A stretch of 64,000 bases of DNA from PFJX01 sp964393825 (GTDB lineage Bacteria > Pseudomonadota > Gammaproteobacteria > Burkholderiales > Thiobacillaceae). The DNA lies in assembly GCA_964393825.1 (NCBI GenBank), contig CAYMUY010000014.1, forward strand, positions 1 through 64,000, written 5' to 3'. Below, one piece after another: positions 36,439 to 46,500 of the stretch. The translations under genes and the position numbers were made by a program. How positions within the stretch are numbered: position 1 is the first letter of the stretch; every line of letters starts with the position of its first letter. The notes under the pieces are model-generated. The model saw only the letters and a program-made list of their open reading frames with translations, did no database searches and was not told where the DNA came from.

Positions 36439-38987
36439 GATTCCTCCCCCGCCTGTTTGCCCAGTGTCCGGTCGGGCAGGCCGATGTAATAACCCTGACC
36501 CAGTTCCACGCCCATGTCTCTGAGTGCCGCCATCACCTCGGGCGACTCGATGTGTTCGGCGATGACGCGGATGCCGAGGCCGAGCGCGAGTTGGTGGATG
36601 CTGTGGACGAAGGCGCGGTCCTTGTCGTTGTGCAGCATGTTGACGACGAAGTCGCCCTCGATCTTGAGGAAATCGATGGGCAGTCGGCGCAGGTACTGGA
36701 ACGAGGAGAAACCGGAACCGAAGTCGTCGATGGCCAGCTTGAAACCGGCCAGTTTCAGTTCGGCGACCAGATGCTCCAGTGTGACCAGGTTCTTCAGGGT
36801 GTCGCGTTCGGTGATCTCGAAAATCACCCGCGCGGGTTCGATGCCGAATTCAGCAACCATGCGCTTGAGTTCGCTCAGGAAGTTCGCCAGGGCGATCGAA
36901 CGCGGCGACAGGTTGATGAACACCAAACCGTCGTATTCGCGCGTCGCCAGCGCGCGCAAGGTCTTTTCCAGGACGAGCAGGTCGAGCCGGTGGATGACGC
37001 CGGCCTTCTCCGCGAATTCGATGAAACGCGCCGCTTCCAGGTGGCTGTCGTTCAGGATCAGGCGGGAGAGCGCCTCGTAGCCGACGACGCTGCCGCTACC
37101 GAGATCCATGATCGGCTGGAACCAGGGCTCGATGCGGCCGGCGTTGACGGCTTCCACCACCCGCAGGGTGGATTCGGTCATATCGCGGAACACGACCGCC
37201 ACATCCTCCTCGCGGGGACTGCCGACCTGGTTCTTGCCGGCGGCCTTGGCCTTGTACATCATGGTATCGGCGAACAGGAACAGATCGCGGGCGGTGTCTG
37301 CGTGCAGCGGATACACCGCCATGCCGATGGAGGCGCTGCCGGAGAGGCTGGCGCCCGCCACTTCGATCCGCATGCCGTCGATCGCCTCCAGGGCCCTTTG
37401 CGCGATGGCCTGCGCCATTTCCGGCATCACTTCCGGCAGCAGGACGACGAACTCGTCGCCGCCGTAGCGGGCAAAGATATCGCCCGGACGCAGCACCTGT
37501 TTCACGGTATGGGCGAACGTCTGCAGGTAGCGGTCGCCCACCGCGTGTCCATGGCCGTCGTTGATCAGCTTGAAGTTGTCCAGGTCGATCACCAGCAGCC
37601 CGAAGCTGTAGCCCCTGCGTTCGGCGCGCGACACCTCGTACTCGAACAATTCCCAGAAGATGCGGCGGTTGTAGAGATCGGTGAGCGGGTCGCGGGTGGC
37701 GTAGTACTCCATGTCGTTGGTGTACTTGTGGATGGCCTTCACCGAACCGACCACGTTGAGCATGGTGGAGAGCAGGCTGTCCATCACCAGGCGCAGGGTG
37801 TCGTCCTGCACCGCCGTGGCATGGACGCCGATGCCGACGATGCCGCCGATCTTGGGCTGGTCGAGTATCAGGGCCTTGGTTTCCAGGACCACGGAGCGGT
37901 GGTCCAGCTCCAGTTCCGGGCCGTCCGCCGTCGGCGAGTGATGGTGCAGGCTGACCTGGGCGAGGCCGGACAGGCGGGCGTCCGCCGCCACCACCGCGCG
38001 GACGTGGTTTTCCATCGACTCGCGAGTCGCTTGCGAGGGTTTCCGGCTCCAGAAGATCTCCAGGTCGAAGATCTCGTCGCCCACCTGGAAGACCGAGAAC
38101 AGCACGTGGGTGGGCATTACCGTGTTGATCTCGGCAAGCAGGCGGCTGATGTAATCGCCCCAGTCGCGCACCACCTCGGAGGTGATCACGAATTTCTCCA
38201 GGAGGCCGATCTCGAAGCGCAGCACATCCTTGTCGACGGCCACCGCGCGCAGTTTGTCCACCAGTTGCCCGAGTCGCGCGAACAACTGGTTGAGTTCCGT
38301 GAAACCGAGGTCGCGGTCGGAGAACGCGACCTGGCGCAGATCGGACACACCATTCACCTTCGCCACGCTGTTGCTGACGATGGCGATCGACTGCTCCAGA
38401 CGGCGGTTGACCCGCCAGACCACGAAGGCGGCAGCGAGCATTGCCAGGGGGGCCAGCGCCAGCAGCCAGGACAGGAATTCTTCTCTCGCCCGCGCCAGCA
38501 GGGGCGCGAAATCCTGCCGCACCTCGACGATGCCGAGCGTATCGCCCGGCGTCGCTGCCGTGTGGCAGGCCAGGCAGCGCGCTTCCGCCAGCAGCGGCAA
38601 GAGGTGGCGCACGCCGCCCTCCCGGGAGTCCAGCACCGGCGCGCCGCTGGCGAATACCTCGCGCAGGCGCTCGTCCAGCGGGGGCTGCCGGATCTCGCCG
38701 AAATTGGCCGCCACCACCGCGCCGCGATAGAAACGGATCGTGGTGCCGGTCCCCGACACGGCGGCTTCCACGGCGGTGATGTGCGCCTCGACCTGATTGC
38801 GGTTCCAGCCGCTCGCCATCAAGGGGTACATACCGGCGAACGTGGCCCGGGCCAGGGCTTCGGCGCCGACACGGGCGTTGTCCCGGACCGAGTGTTCGAG
38901 GATACGGTTGATGCCGTAGTAGCTGACGCCGAAGAAAGCGCAGGCGACAAGCGCCGAGGTCGCGAGGATGAATGTTCGGATGCGCAT
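36435..38987 (-). CDS. Heme c-containing membrane GGDEF-EAL protein
   Basis: 850 residues. TM1 at about 7-25, a periplasmic domain with CLACH heme c motif (Cys138, Cys141, His142), TM2 near 170-192, a GAF-like region (about 255-400), GGDEF (YGGDEFVVLLP with RPGD five residues before) and EAL (YEALSRL, LAIDDFGSGFSS, RVIAEHIES). Catalytic residues of both domains are present. The periplasmic heme suggests redox or gas input (inference). It follows the hybrid kinase gene by 2 nt. Confidence 0.9.
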   Translation of the reverse strand: MRIRTFILATSALVACAFFGVSYYGINRILEHSVRDNARVGAEALARATFAGMYPLMASGWNRNQVEAHITAVEAAVSGTGTTIRFYRGAVVAANFGEIRQPPLDERLREVFASGAPVLDSREGGVRHLLPLLAEARCLACHTAATPGDTLGIVEVRQDFAPLLARAREEFLSWLLALAPLAMLAAAFVVWRVNRRLEQSIAIVSNSVAKVNGVSDLRQVAFSDRDLGFTELNQLFARLGQLVDKLRAVAVDKDVLRFEIGLLEKFVITSEVVRDWGDYISRLLAEINTVMPTHVLFSVFQVGDEIFDLEIFWSRKPSQATRESMENHVRAVVAADARLSGLAQVSLHHHSPTADGPELELDHRSVVLETKALILDQPKIGGIVGIGVHATAVQDDTLRLVMDSLLSTMLNVVGSVKAIHKYTNDMEYYATRDPLTDLYNRRIFWELFEYEVSRAERRGYSFGLLVIDLDNFKLINDGHGHAVGDRYLQTFAHTVKQVLRPGDIFARYGGDEFVVLLPEVMPEMAQAIAQRALEAIDGMRIEVAGASLSGSASIGMAVYPLHADTARDLFLFADTMMYKAKAAGKNQVGSPREEDVAVVFRDMTESTLRVVEAVNAGRIEPWFQPIMDLGSGSVVGYEALSRLILNDSHLEAARFIEFAEKAGVIHRLDLLVLEKTLRALATREYDGLVFINLSPRSIALANFLSELKRMVAEFGIEPARVIFEITERDTLKNLVTLEHLVAELKLAGFKLAIDDFGSGFSSFQYLRRLPIDFLKIEGDFVVNMLHNDKDRAFVHSIHQLALGLGIRVIAEHIESPEVMAALRDMGVELGQGYYIGLPDRTLGKQAGEES

Positions 38988-38989
38988 GG

Positions 38990-41900
38990 CTAGGTGGCCC
39001 CGGATTCCGGATGTGGGGAGTGGACAGGCTGGGTATGCCGCGTCTGGGTTTCGTTCATTGCCTCGCGTGGCTCAATCATTCCGTATGCACCGACCCTGTC
39101 GGCAAGGAGCAGCAGGAGGTCGTCGAGTTCTCCTGGTTTCTCGAACAGGCGCAGGCCCTCCGCCCGATCTGCCACCGCCTGGTCGAGCCCCTCGCGATAG
39201 CCGGTGCAGAGAATGGCCGGCAAGCCTGGGCGGGAGGCATGGAGGGTGTCGATCAATTCCAGACCGGTCATGCCGGGCATCGCCTGATCGCTGACCACCG
39301 CGTCGAAAGCCTCTGGCGTCGCGCGGAACGCCGCGAGTGCCCGGTACGGATCCATGAACGCACTGACGCTCCAGCCCGCCGTTTCCAGGTTGGTCTTGAC
39401 CAGGCGCAGGAGCGCGATTTCGTCATCGACCAGCAGCACGTGGCCGCGGGTGTCGCGGGCCGCCGGGAGGGAGGCCGGCGCGGACAGGGCGGGGGGCTCG
39501 GGGGATGCCAGTGGGAGATAGAGATGGAAAATGCTGCCGACGCCGATGCTGGAGGTCACCCCGACATGGCCACCGGCACGATGCGCGAGCCCGTGCACCA
39601 TGGCCAGGCCCATGCCGCTGCCTTCGCCCACTTCCTTGGTGGTGAAGAAGGGTTCGAAGATGCGCGGCAGGATCGTCGGCGGGATGCCCTGGCCGTCGTC
39701 GGCGACCGTCAACTCCAGGTACGCCGCGGTGAAGGTCTCGTGGCAGGTGGCGCAGGCCCGGGCATGCGGGCGAGCCCGGGCCAGCCCGATGACGATGCGG
39801 CCCTTGCCCGCCATGGCATCGCGCGCGTTGATGACCAGGTTGACCAGGATCTGATGCAGGTCCACCGGATCCATCGCGATCTCCGGCAACGGCTCATCCA
39901 TGCGTGTTTCGATGAGGATGGTGGCGGGAATGGTGGCGGCGAGCATTCTTACCGCTTCCCGGATCAGGGGGCCGGGGGGAAGTGGGCGGGTAGCCTGGCT
40001 GGGCTGGCTGCGACTGAAGGCCAGCATGCGCGCCACCAGGTCGCGGGCGCGCTCGCCCGCGGTGATCACCTCGCGCAGGTATTCGGCCAGTTCCCCATCC
40101 TGATCCTGGACATGGCGGCGCAGCGCGAGGCGGGTGAAGCCAAGCACGCTGGCGAGGATGTTGTTGAAGTCGTGGGCGATCCCGCCGGTGAGCTGGCCCA
40201 GCGCTTCCATCTTCTGCGCCTGCTGTAGTTGCGCCTGCAGTCGTTCCTGTTGTTCCCGCAGGAGGTGCTGCTCGGTGATGTCCATGACGATGCCGTCCAG
40301 CCAGAGGGCCTGGCCGGCGTCATCGTAGCTGGCCTGGCCCTGGTCCTTTACCCAGCGCCAGTCGCCGTTGTCGTGGCGGATGCGGTAGGCACAGGTGTAG
40401 GGCCGCCGCTGCGCGATGGCGTGCGCGATTGTCCGCTCCAGTTCGACGAGATCTTCGGGATGGACCAGGTCGCCATAGCTGGCCGTATGGTCCAGGAAGC
40501 GCGCCACCGGGATGCCGGTGATCGCCATCACCGCCGGGCTGATGAAGTCCATGGCCCAGGGAAACCCGGGGGCGCAGCGGTAGGCCACGCCGGGGATGTT
40601 TTCCACCAGGGTCTTGTAGCGGTTTCTGCTGTCCAGCAGCGCCTCCTGGGTGCGGCGCATCTCGGTGATGTCCTCGCCGGCGCAGAGCAGGCCGATGCGG
40701 TGGCCTTGCCGGTCGGTCAGGGGCGAGACATGCCAGGCGATCAGCCGTTGCCGGCCGCTGCGGTTGAGGATGGCGTATTCGTGCGACTCGGGCATGGGTT
40801 CGGCGCTCGACATGGCCTGGGTGAAACGGAGCCTGGCCGCCTCCCGTTCCGTCTCCGGGAGCCAGTCATTGAACCAGTTGCTACCGATGCAGTGCTTGGG
40901 CGTTTCGCAGTCGAGCACCTGACAGGCCTTGAGATTGGCCAGGGCGATGTTGCCCCGGGCATTGAGCGCCAGAACCATGACGCCGACCACGTCGAGATAG
41001 GCCTGGGCGCGGTCGCGCGCCTCGATCAGCGCCTGGTCGCGCCGTGACAGCGCCTCGGCCATGTGATCGACTTCCCGCGCCAGCCTGCTGATTTCATCAT
41101 CGCGTGGTGATTCGGGTGGCGTGCGCGCCGACAGGTCGCCATTGGCCATGCGCCGCACCGTCTCCAGGACCGGGCGCAGCGGTCGCACCACCAGGGCGGC
41201 GCCACCGAACCAGCCGGCGAGCAGGCCCAGGAACACGGCCGCCGCCAATCCGGCCAGTCCGGTCAGGAACAGCTCGCGTGCCGACGCGTCCAGGGCCGCC
41301 GGCGGGATGCCCACCACCAGCCGGGCGTAGGGCCGCGCCGCCGGCCCGAGGGGGGCGTAGGCGAATTGTCGTTCGATGCCGTCGCCGCCGCGACTGTTGA
41401 ACAGGCTCGCCTCGTGGAGTGCGGAGAGCGTGCGCCAGAGGGGTTGGTCGGCGATGCTGTGGCCGATCGTGCCTTTCACCGGATGCCGCAACAACAGGTT
41501 GCCATGCTGGTCGAACAGGGCATAGGCCATCGCCGCCGGTTGGCCGGCCAGATAGGGGCGGGCGGCCAGCCCGGTGAGATCCAGGGCGACCGCCAGCACC
41601 GCCTCCACCGTATTCCCTTCGCGGACGGTGTGGCTGAGCACCAGGGTGGGGGTGCCGTCGCGCCGGCTGAGGTGATACTCGCCGACACGAAAGCCGGTGG
41701 TGGCCAGGGCGCCCTGGAACCAGGGCATGTCCGTCACGTTGCGCCGCTTGTCCGGGTCTTGCGCGCTGCAGCGCACCTCGCCATCGGGAAGAACGACGAA
41801 CAGGTTGGCGACGTGGGCGTGCGTCAGGGAACGGATTTCGGCGAGGCTGTTCTGGCAAGCGCGGCTCTGGCCGGCGCGGATTTCCGGCATGCGCGCAAGA

Positions 41901-42109
41901 TTCACCAGCAGCAGGCGGGCGTCGTCCAGGTTTTCCCGGTGTCTGTCGGCCAGGGAACGGGCCAGGTTGAGCAGTTCCTGGCGCCCGCGTTCGCCTTCAT
42001 GGTCACGCATCCACCAGGCGTAGTAGCCGATCACCGCGAAGGCGGGCACACTGGCCACCAGTACCAGCAGCATCAGGCGAACGCGCAGGCCGTGCGGCGA
42101 TGCATTCAT
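38990..42109 (-). CDS. Membrane hybrid sensor kinase (Cache-HAMP-PAS-PAS-HK-REC)
   Basis: 1039 residues. TM1 lies at about 10-30, followed by a large Cache-like periplasmic domain, TM2 near 275-300, HAMP, two PAS domains (about 370-610), HisKA with LTGGIAHDFNNILAS, HATPase (GEGSGMGLAMVHG) and a C-terminal receiver (VDDEIALLRL; acceptor in VVSDQAMPG; Lys in FEKPG). The His-Asp-Phe-Asn-Asn box marks the PAS-rich hybrid kinase group. Its start overlaps the stop of the small receiver ORF. The receiver has no output domain; phosphate could pass to the receivers encoded upstream in the operon. Confidence 0.92.
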   Translation of the reverse strand: MNASPHGLRVRLMLLVLVASVPAFAVIGYYAWWMRDHEGERGRQELLNLARSLADRHRENLDDARLLLVNLARMPEIRAGQSRACQNSLAEIRSLTHAHVANLFVVLPDGEVRCSAQDPDKRRNVTDMPWFQGALATTGFRVGEYHLSRRDGTPTLVLSHTVREGNTVEAVLAVALDLTGLAARPYLAGQPAAMAYALFDQHGNLLLRHPVKGTIGHSIADQPLWRTLSALHEASLFNSRGGDGIERQFAYAPLGPAARPYARLVVGIPPAALDASARELFLTGLAGLAAAVFLGLLAGWFGGAALVVRPLRPVLETVRRMANGDLSARTPPESPRDDEISRLAREVDHMAEALSRRDQALIEARDRAQAYLDVVGVMVLALNARGNIALANLKACQVLDCETPKHCIGSNWFNDWLPETEREAARLRFTQAMSSAEPMPESHEYAILNRSGRQRLIAWHVSPLTDRQGHRIGLLCAGEDITEMRRTQEALLDSRNRYKTLVENIPGVAYRCAPGFPWAMDFISPAVMAITGIPVARFLDHTASYGDLVHPEDLVELERTIAHAIAQRRPYTCAYRIRHDNGDWRWVKDQGQASYDDAGQALWLDGIVMDITEQHLLREQQERLQAQLQQAQKMEALGQLTGGIAHDFNNILASVLGFTRLALRRHVQDQDGELAEYLREVITAGERARDLVARMLAFSRSQPSQATRPLPPGPLIREAVRMLAATIPATILIETRMDEPLPEIAMDPVDLHQILVNLVINARDAMAGKGRIVIGLARARPHARACATCHETFTAAYLELTVADDGQGIPPTILPRIFEPFFTTKEVGEGSGMGLAMVHGLAHRAGGHVGVTSSIGVGSIFHLYLPLASPEPPALSAPASLPAARDTRGHVLLVDDEIALLRLVKTNLETAGWSVSAFMDPYRALAAFRATPEAFDAVVSDQAMPGMTGLELIDTLHASRPGLPAILCTGYREGLDQAVADRAEGLRLFEKPGELDDLLLLLADRVGAYGMIEPREAMNETQTRHTQPVHSPHPESGAT

Positions 42110-42315
42110 GCCGTGACTCCGTCGCCGTTGCGCCAGCCCGGCGCCGCTTCCTCTTCCAGGATCCGCGCGGCCTCCGCCGGCAGTCGCGCGGCCGTGCAGG
42201 GGCGCGCGAAGGCCAGGGTGGCCCGCATCAGATGTCGCTGGGCGGCGTCGTCTTCCACCACGAGCACCTTGTAAGGCATGGCCTCGAATGGCGTCGCGGT
42301 TGCCTGCGCGCTCAC
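42106..42315 (-). CDS. Truncated receiver-domain protein
   Basis: 69 residues. The N-terminal half of a receiver is clear (YKVLVVEDDAAQRHLMRATL), but the protein ends before the phospho-acceptor Asp, the conserved Thr and the Lys. It uses a GTG overlapping the upstream stop (GTGA) and a TGA overlapping the next ATG (ATGA), so it is embedded in the operon. Either a remnant of a longer receiver gene or a non-phosphorylatable stub; I cannot tell which. Confidence 0.6.
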   Translation of the reverse strand: MSAQATATPFEAMPYKVLVVEDDAAQRHLMRATLAFARPCTAARLPAEAARILEEEAAPGWRNGDGVTA

Positions 42316-42875
42316 GCGTTCTGCCCGGAGAGCTGCAGGGTGGTGAGCAACAGCGCTTCGTCCAGTGGCTTGCCCAGACAGCCTTCGGCGCCAGCGGCGA
42401 GGATCTCCGCGCAGTTGTCCGGCGTGGAATACCCCGTCATGGCGATGACCCGGATATCACGGGTGGCGGCGTCGGACTTGATCTGGCGGCAGACCTGGAA
42501 ACCATCCAGTCCCGGCATCATCAGGTCCAGCAGCACCAGATCCGGCCGAAAGACGTGGAGCTGGCTGCCGGCGGTGAAGCCGTCATGGGCGATGGCGGTG
42601 GTCACCCCGGCGAATCCCCCGAGCAGGGCACTGAGGTAACGGGTGATCGCAGCTTCGTCGTCGACGATGAGGATGCGCCGGTCACTTCCTGTCGCCGCCG
42701 GGCCATGACCGACATGTTCGCGCTGGAAGCGTTCCAGGTCGTCCCGCAGGAAACGGCGGTGGCCGCCCGGAGTGGTCAGCGGATGCAACAGGCCCTTGTC
42801 ACTCCAGACCCGCAGGGTCGCGGGGGCGACCATGAGCAGGGCAGCGGCTTCATTGGGGGTGAGGTAGGGCCTCAT
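42312..42875 (-). CDS. MerR/excisionase-type HTH fused to receiver
   Basis: 187 residues. A MerR/excisionase-type winged HTH (YLTPNEAAALLMVAPATLRVWSD, then GGHRRF) occupies about 1-50; a receiver follows (ILIVDDEAAITRYL; acceptor in LLDLMMPG; Lys in LGKPLD). HTH before receiver is the reverse of the usual order. It is the first gene of the operon with the small receiver and hybrid kinase. The HTH suggests DNA binding, with phosphorylation from the hybrid kinase (inference). Confidence 0.85.
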   Translation of the reverse strand: MRPYLTPNEAAALLMVAPATLRVWSDKGLLHPLTTPGGHRRFLRDDLERFQREHVGHGPAATGSDRRILIVDDEAAITRYLSALLGGFAGVTTAIAHDGFTAGSQLHVFRPDLVLLDLMMPGLDGFQVCRQIKSDAATRDIRVIAMTGYSTPDNCAEILAAGAEGCLGKPLDEALLLTTLQLSGQNA

Positions 42876-43072
42876 CCGCGGTCGGTCCGTCTGGGCGCCC
42901 GAGGTCGGCCAAGTGGTATCCGATCCGGGTTTCCCGCGACGTCCGGGTCGGGTTGAGTGGCTGGGTGCATCGCGCTTCCTGAGCAGGGGTATTTACGATC
43001 CCATGGTCCAGAAATCGGGCAAGCGTGTAAAGCGATTTATGCGATTTGCGCTGTTTTCGCGTTTATCGAAGA
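42876..43072. other. Intergenic region upstream of HTH-receiver operon
   Basis: A 197-nt gap, more AT-rich than its surroundings near 43020-43070. It should hold the promoter of the HTH-receiver operon and the 3' end of the hemerythrin transcript. I see no clear -35/-10 pair, sigma-54 or FliA site and no T-tailed hairpin. Confidence 0.4.
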
Positions 43073-43522
43073 TCACGCCCCGGGGGACGTGGCGCGATAG
43101 CCGTGGCTGATGAGGAAGGTGCCCAGCCGCTTGTCGGTATGCTGGATGTGGTTGATCAGCCAGTTGTTGAGGAAGGAAAGCAGTTCTTCGCGAGTGACCA
43201 GGTTGCCGTCGCGCAGGCCGTCGCGCAGGCTCACCACTTGTTTCGAGAAACCGCGGTGTTCCTGTTGGTGCAGCTCGGCGTCGGTGTCGGCCAGTTCGGG
43301 ATAGTGGTATTCCCGCATCAGCGATTCCTCCGTCTCGAAATGGTAGAGGGCATAGCTCAGCAGGTCACGGGTGATCTGCTCCAGCAGCTCTCGGGTGACG
43401 CAGGCGGCCAGGCGAACATTGGCTTCGTTGAGCGTGTTCACCAGCACCTTGTGCTGCTCGTCGATACGATCGATACCAGTGAGGTAATCGTCGCGCCAGA
43501 GGATGGGTTCGTGGTCGATCAT
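43073..43522 (-). CDS. Bacteriohemerythrin
   Basis: 149 residues, a single hemerythrin domain with the di-iron ligands visible in IDEQHKVL, LYHFETEE, EHRGF and INHIQHTDKRL. It binds O2 reversibly at a non-heme di-iron site in the cytoplasm and may store, deliver or sense O2. GGAG 6 nt upstream supports the ATG at 43522. It follows the CHASE-GGDEF-EAL gene by 36 nt and is probably cotranscribed with it. Confidence 0.94.
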   Translation of the reverse strand: MIDHEPILWRDDYLTGIDRIDEQHKVLVNTLNEANVRLAACVTRELLEQITRDLLSYALYHFETEESLMREYHYPELADTDAELHQQEHRGFSKQVVSLRDGLRDGNLVTREELLSFLNNWLINHIQHTDKRLGTFLISHGYRATSPGA

Positions 43523-43558
43523 GGGCGTCTCCGGGGTTTGGGGAGCGTTTGATGGTGA

Positions 43559-46500
43559 TTAGTGGTCTGCTTCGGAATACTTGACCTCGCCGCGAATCCT
43601 GACCAGTTCATCACGGAATGATTCGGACACCCGCTGCAGCTCCGCTTCGATTTGACGGCTGGCCACGATGTCGCCCTTTTCGACGGACTCGACGAGGCGC
43701 CGCGCCAGTTGATGGATGTGATCATGGCGCGCTTCGATGGCGCGGAACGATTGCAGGTGGCTATAGCGGCCGCCCCCCTCGCCGTAATACCAATGGCCGA
43801 AATTGCACTTGTGTCCGTCGAGCGGTGGCGCGGCGCCGCGATCTTCCGCGGGCTGGTGGACCCAGTTGCGCAGGCTGCCCAGCCATTGACGGTGGCTGAC
43901 TTCGGCGAGTACCAGTTGGAAATCGTCGCGGGAGAGGCGCTGCGCGGCGTTTTCCAGCCAGCGCGGGTCGGGTCGGAACTGCCGCAGCCAATCGAGCGCC
44001 ACGTCGCCCGGCATGGGGCGTGCGATGCCATAGCCCTGCACCAGGTGGCAACCCATCTCCTGCAGCATCAGCACATGGTCGGCCGACTCGACACCCTCGG
44101 CAATGGCCTGGTGCCGGAAGGCGGCGGCGAGACCCACCACGCCTTCGACGATGGACAGGTCGCCCGGGTCAAGCAGCATGTCGCGCACGAAGGTCTGATC
44201 GATCTTCAGGCTGTTCACCGGCAGGCGGCGCAGATAGGTCAGGGAGGAAAAACCGGTGCCGAAATCATCCAGTGCGAAACGGATGTTCAACTCGGAAACG
44301 GTGCGTATCAGACGAGTGACGCTGGCGAAATCGTCGATCGCGCTGCTCTCGATGATTTCCAGGGTCAGGCAGCCGACGGGGAGGTCCGGGTGTTGGGCGA
44401 GCGCGTGTCTGATCTGTTCGGGGAAGTCCGGGTCGCGCAATTGCTGGATGAAGGTGTTGATGCTGATCGGGACGTCCTGCCCGGCCTGATGCCAGCGCTC
44501 GGCCTGATTCAGCGCCTCCTGCAAGACCCAGCCACCGACCCGGCGGGCCAGGCGGTCGTTGTTTTCCACCAGGGGCAGGAATTCAGCCGGGTTCATCAAG
44601 CCGAACAGGGGGTGCTCCCAGCGCAGCAGCGCTTCCATGCCGACGACCCTGCCGACCCGGCAATCGACGACGGGCTGGTAGTGGAGACGGAGCTGGTTTT
44701 CCTCGGTGGCCGTTTCGATCTGGTGCAAGGCGGTGCGATTGTCGCGCTCGCGCAATTCCAGTACCGGATTGAACAGGAAGTAGCGGTTCTTGCCCGCCTC
44801 CTTGGCCAGGTACATGGCGTGGTCGGCGTGACGCAGCAGGGTATCGGCGTTGCCGCTATCGCTCGGGAAGAGGGTGACGCCGATGCTCGCCGTCAGGCTG
44901 ATCTGCTGCTCGACCAGGCGGTAGGGCGCAGCGAGGATATGGAGCAGGCGGGTCAGCATTTCGTCGGCTTCCCTGACACTGTCGAGGCCGCCCAGCAACA
45001 GGACGAATTCGTCGCCGCCCAGGCGCGCCACGGTATCGTCGCCGCGGACGCCATCCAGCAGCCGGTGTGCCACCTCGATGAGCAACTGATCGCCAACCTT
45101 GTGGCCGTGGCTGTCATTCACCGGCTTGAAGCCGTCCAGGTCGAGCATGCAGACCGCCAGCAACTGGCCGGTGCGTTGCGCATGTGCCAGTGCCTGCCGC
45201 ATGCGGTCGGCAAGCAAACGGCGATTCGGTAGATGGGTCAGCGGGTCATAGTGGGCCAGGTCCTCCAGATGCCGCTGGTATTCCTGGCGCTCGGTGATGT
45301 CCTCGGCAATGCCGGCGACACGGCTGATCTGTCCCCGCTCGTCCCGGATCGGGGAGGCGCGCGCCGCGACCCAGCGGATGTCCCCGCCCGGGCGGCGGAT
45401 GCGGTAGGGCGGGAAGGCGATGGTCTGCCAGTCGTTGTCGCCGGCGGCAGGCATGTGTGCCAGCAGGGCAGGGCGGTCTTCCAGCAGTACCGCATCGAGC
45501 CAGTCCATGCCGCGTGCGTACAGGCTTTCGACACTGCGTCCCCAGATATGCTCATAGGCGGGACTGATGTAGAGCACCTGCTGCCAGTCCGGGGTGAGGA
45601 TCCAGAAGGCGGCGTCGATGTTCTCGGCCAGCTGGCGGAAGCGCGTTTCGCTTTCCTTCAGGTTCTGGCCCAGTTCCAGTGTGCGTTGGCTCTGACGGCT
45701 CAACAGCGCGAGGAACAGGCTGACCAACAGGGTGAGCAGGAGACCGGCGGCAAGCACGATGTTGTCTTCCAGGCTGTCCGCATGGCGATGGAAGGCTTCG
45801 GTCGCGCGCACCCGCACGGTCCAGTCCCTGCCTGGGAGTTTCACAACGAAGTCACGGACCAGCGGTTCCTCGGGGCGGATGACCGAGGGCTCCAGCAGGT
45901 CGCGGTGCTGGTGCAGCAGGTGGTTGCCGCTGTCCAGCAGCTGCGTGTCGATTCCGGCGGGTGACAGTTTGCCCAGGGTGTTCTGCAGGACAACCCCGGG
46001 GCGTATCACCAGGATGATGAAGCCGCGCAGGGCGGCCTCGCGCGCGGCCTCGCTGGTGAGTGGGCGATCGCGCTGGTAGACCGGCTGGTAGACCGCGACC
46101 GCCCGCGGTCCTTCAGGTGCTTGTACCGGAACGAAGGGGCGCGTGCTCCACTGCACGCCATGTTTCATGGCCGCGTCCATCGCGGCGCGATTCTCTGGAC
46201 GCGTGTAGGGGTCGATGCCGATCACCTGTGGGCCACCCGCCGCCGGCTCGCTGTAGAGCACCGGAAAATAACAGGGAGAGGAGGCAGCCGGCTGCCGCAC
46301 GCCACCATCCTGCGACACTTCGAAGATGCCCTGCGCGGCAAAGCCGTCAAGACGCAAGCCGCGTTCCGTTGCTTCGCGCTCGGCGGCGGACACCTTGGGC
46401 GCCCAGTTGAGCGCCATGATGTCGGGGTCGCGTTCCAGGATCGGCGCCGCCATCACGCGGAATTCAGCGCGCGTCACCGCCTCGGAGGCATCGAACAGGC

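Noticed and set aside
42106..42315. The short receiver as a frameshifted part of the downstream hybrid kinase
   Set aside because: The kinase has its own complete start and N-terminal membrane helix, and the overlap is an ordinary ATGA junction.
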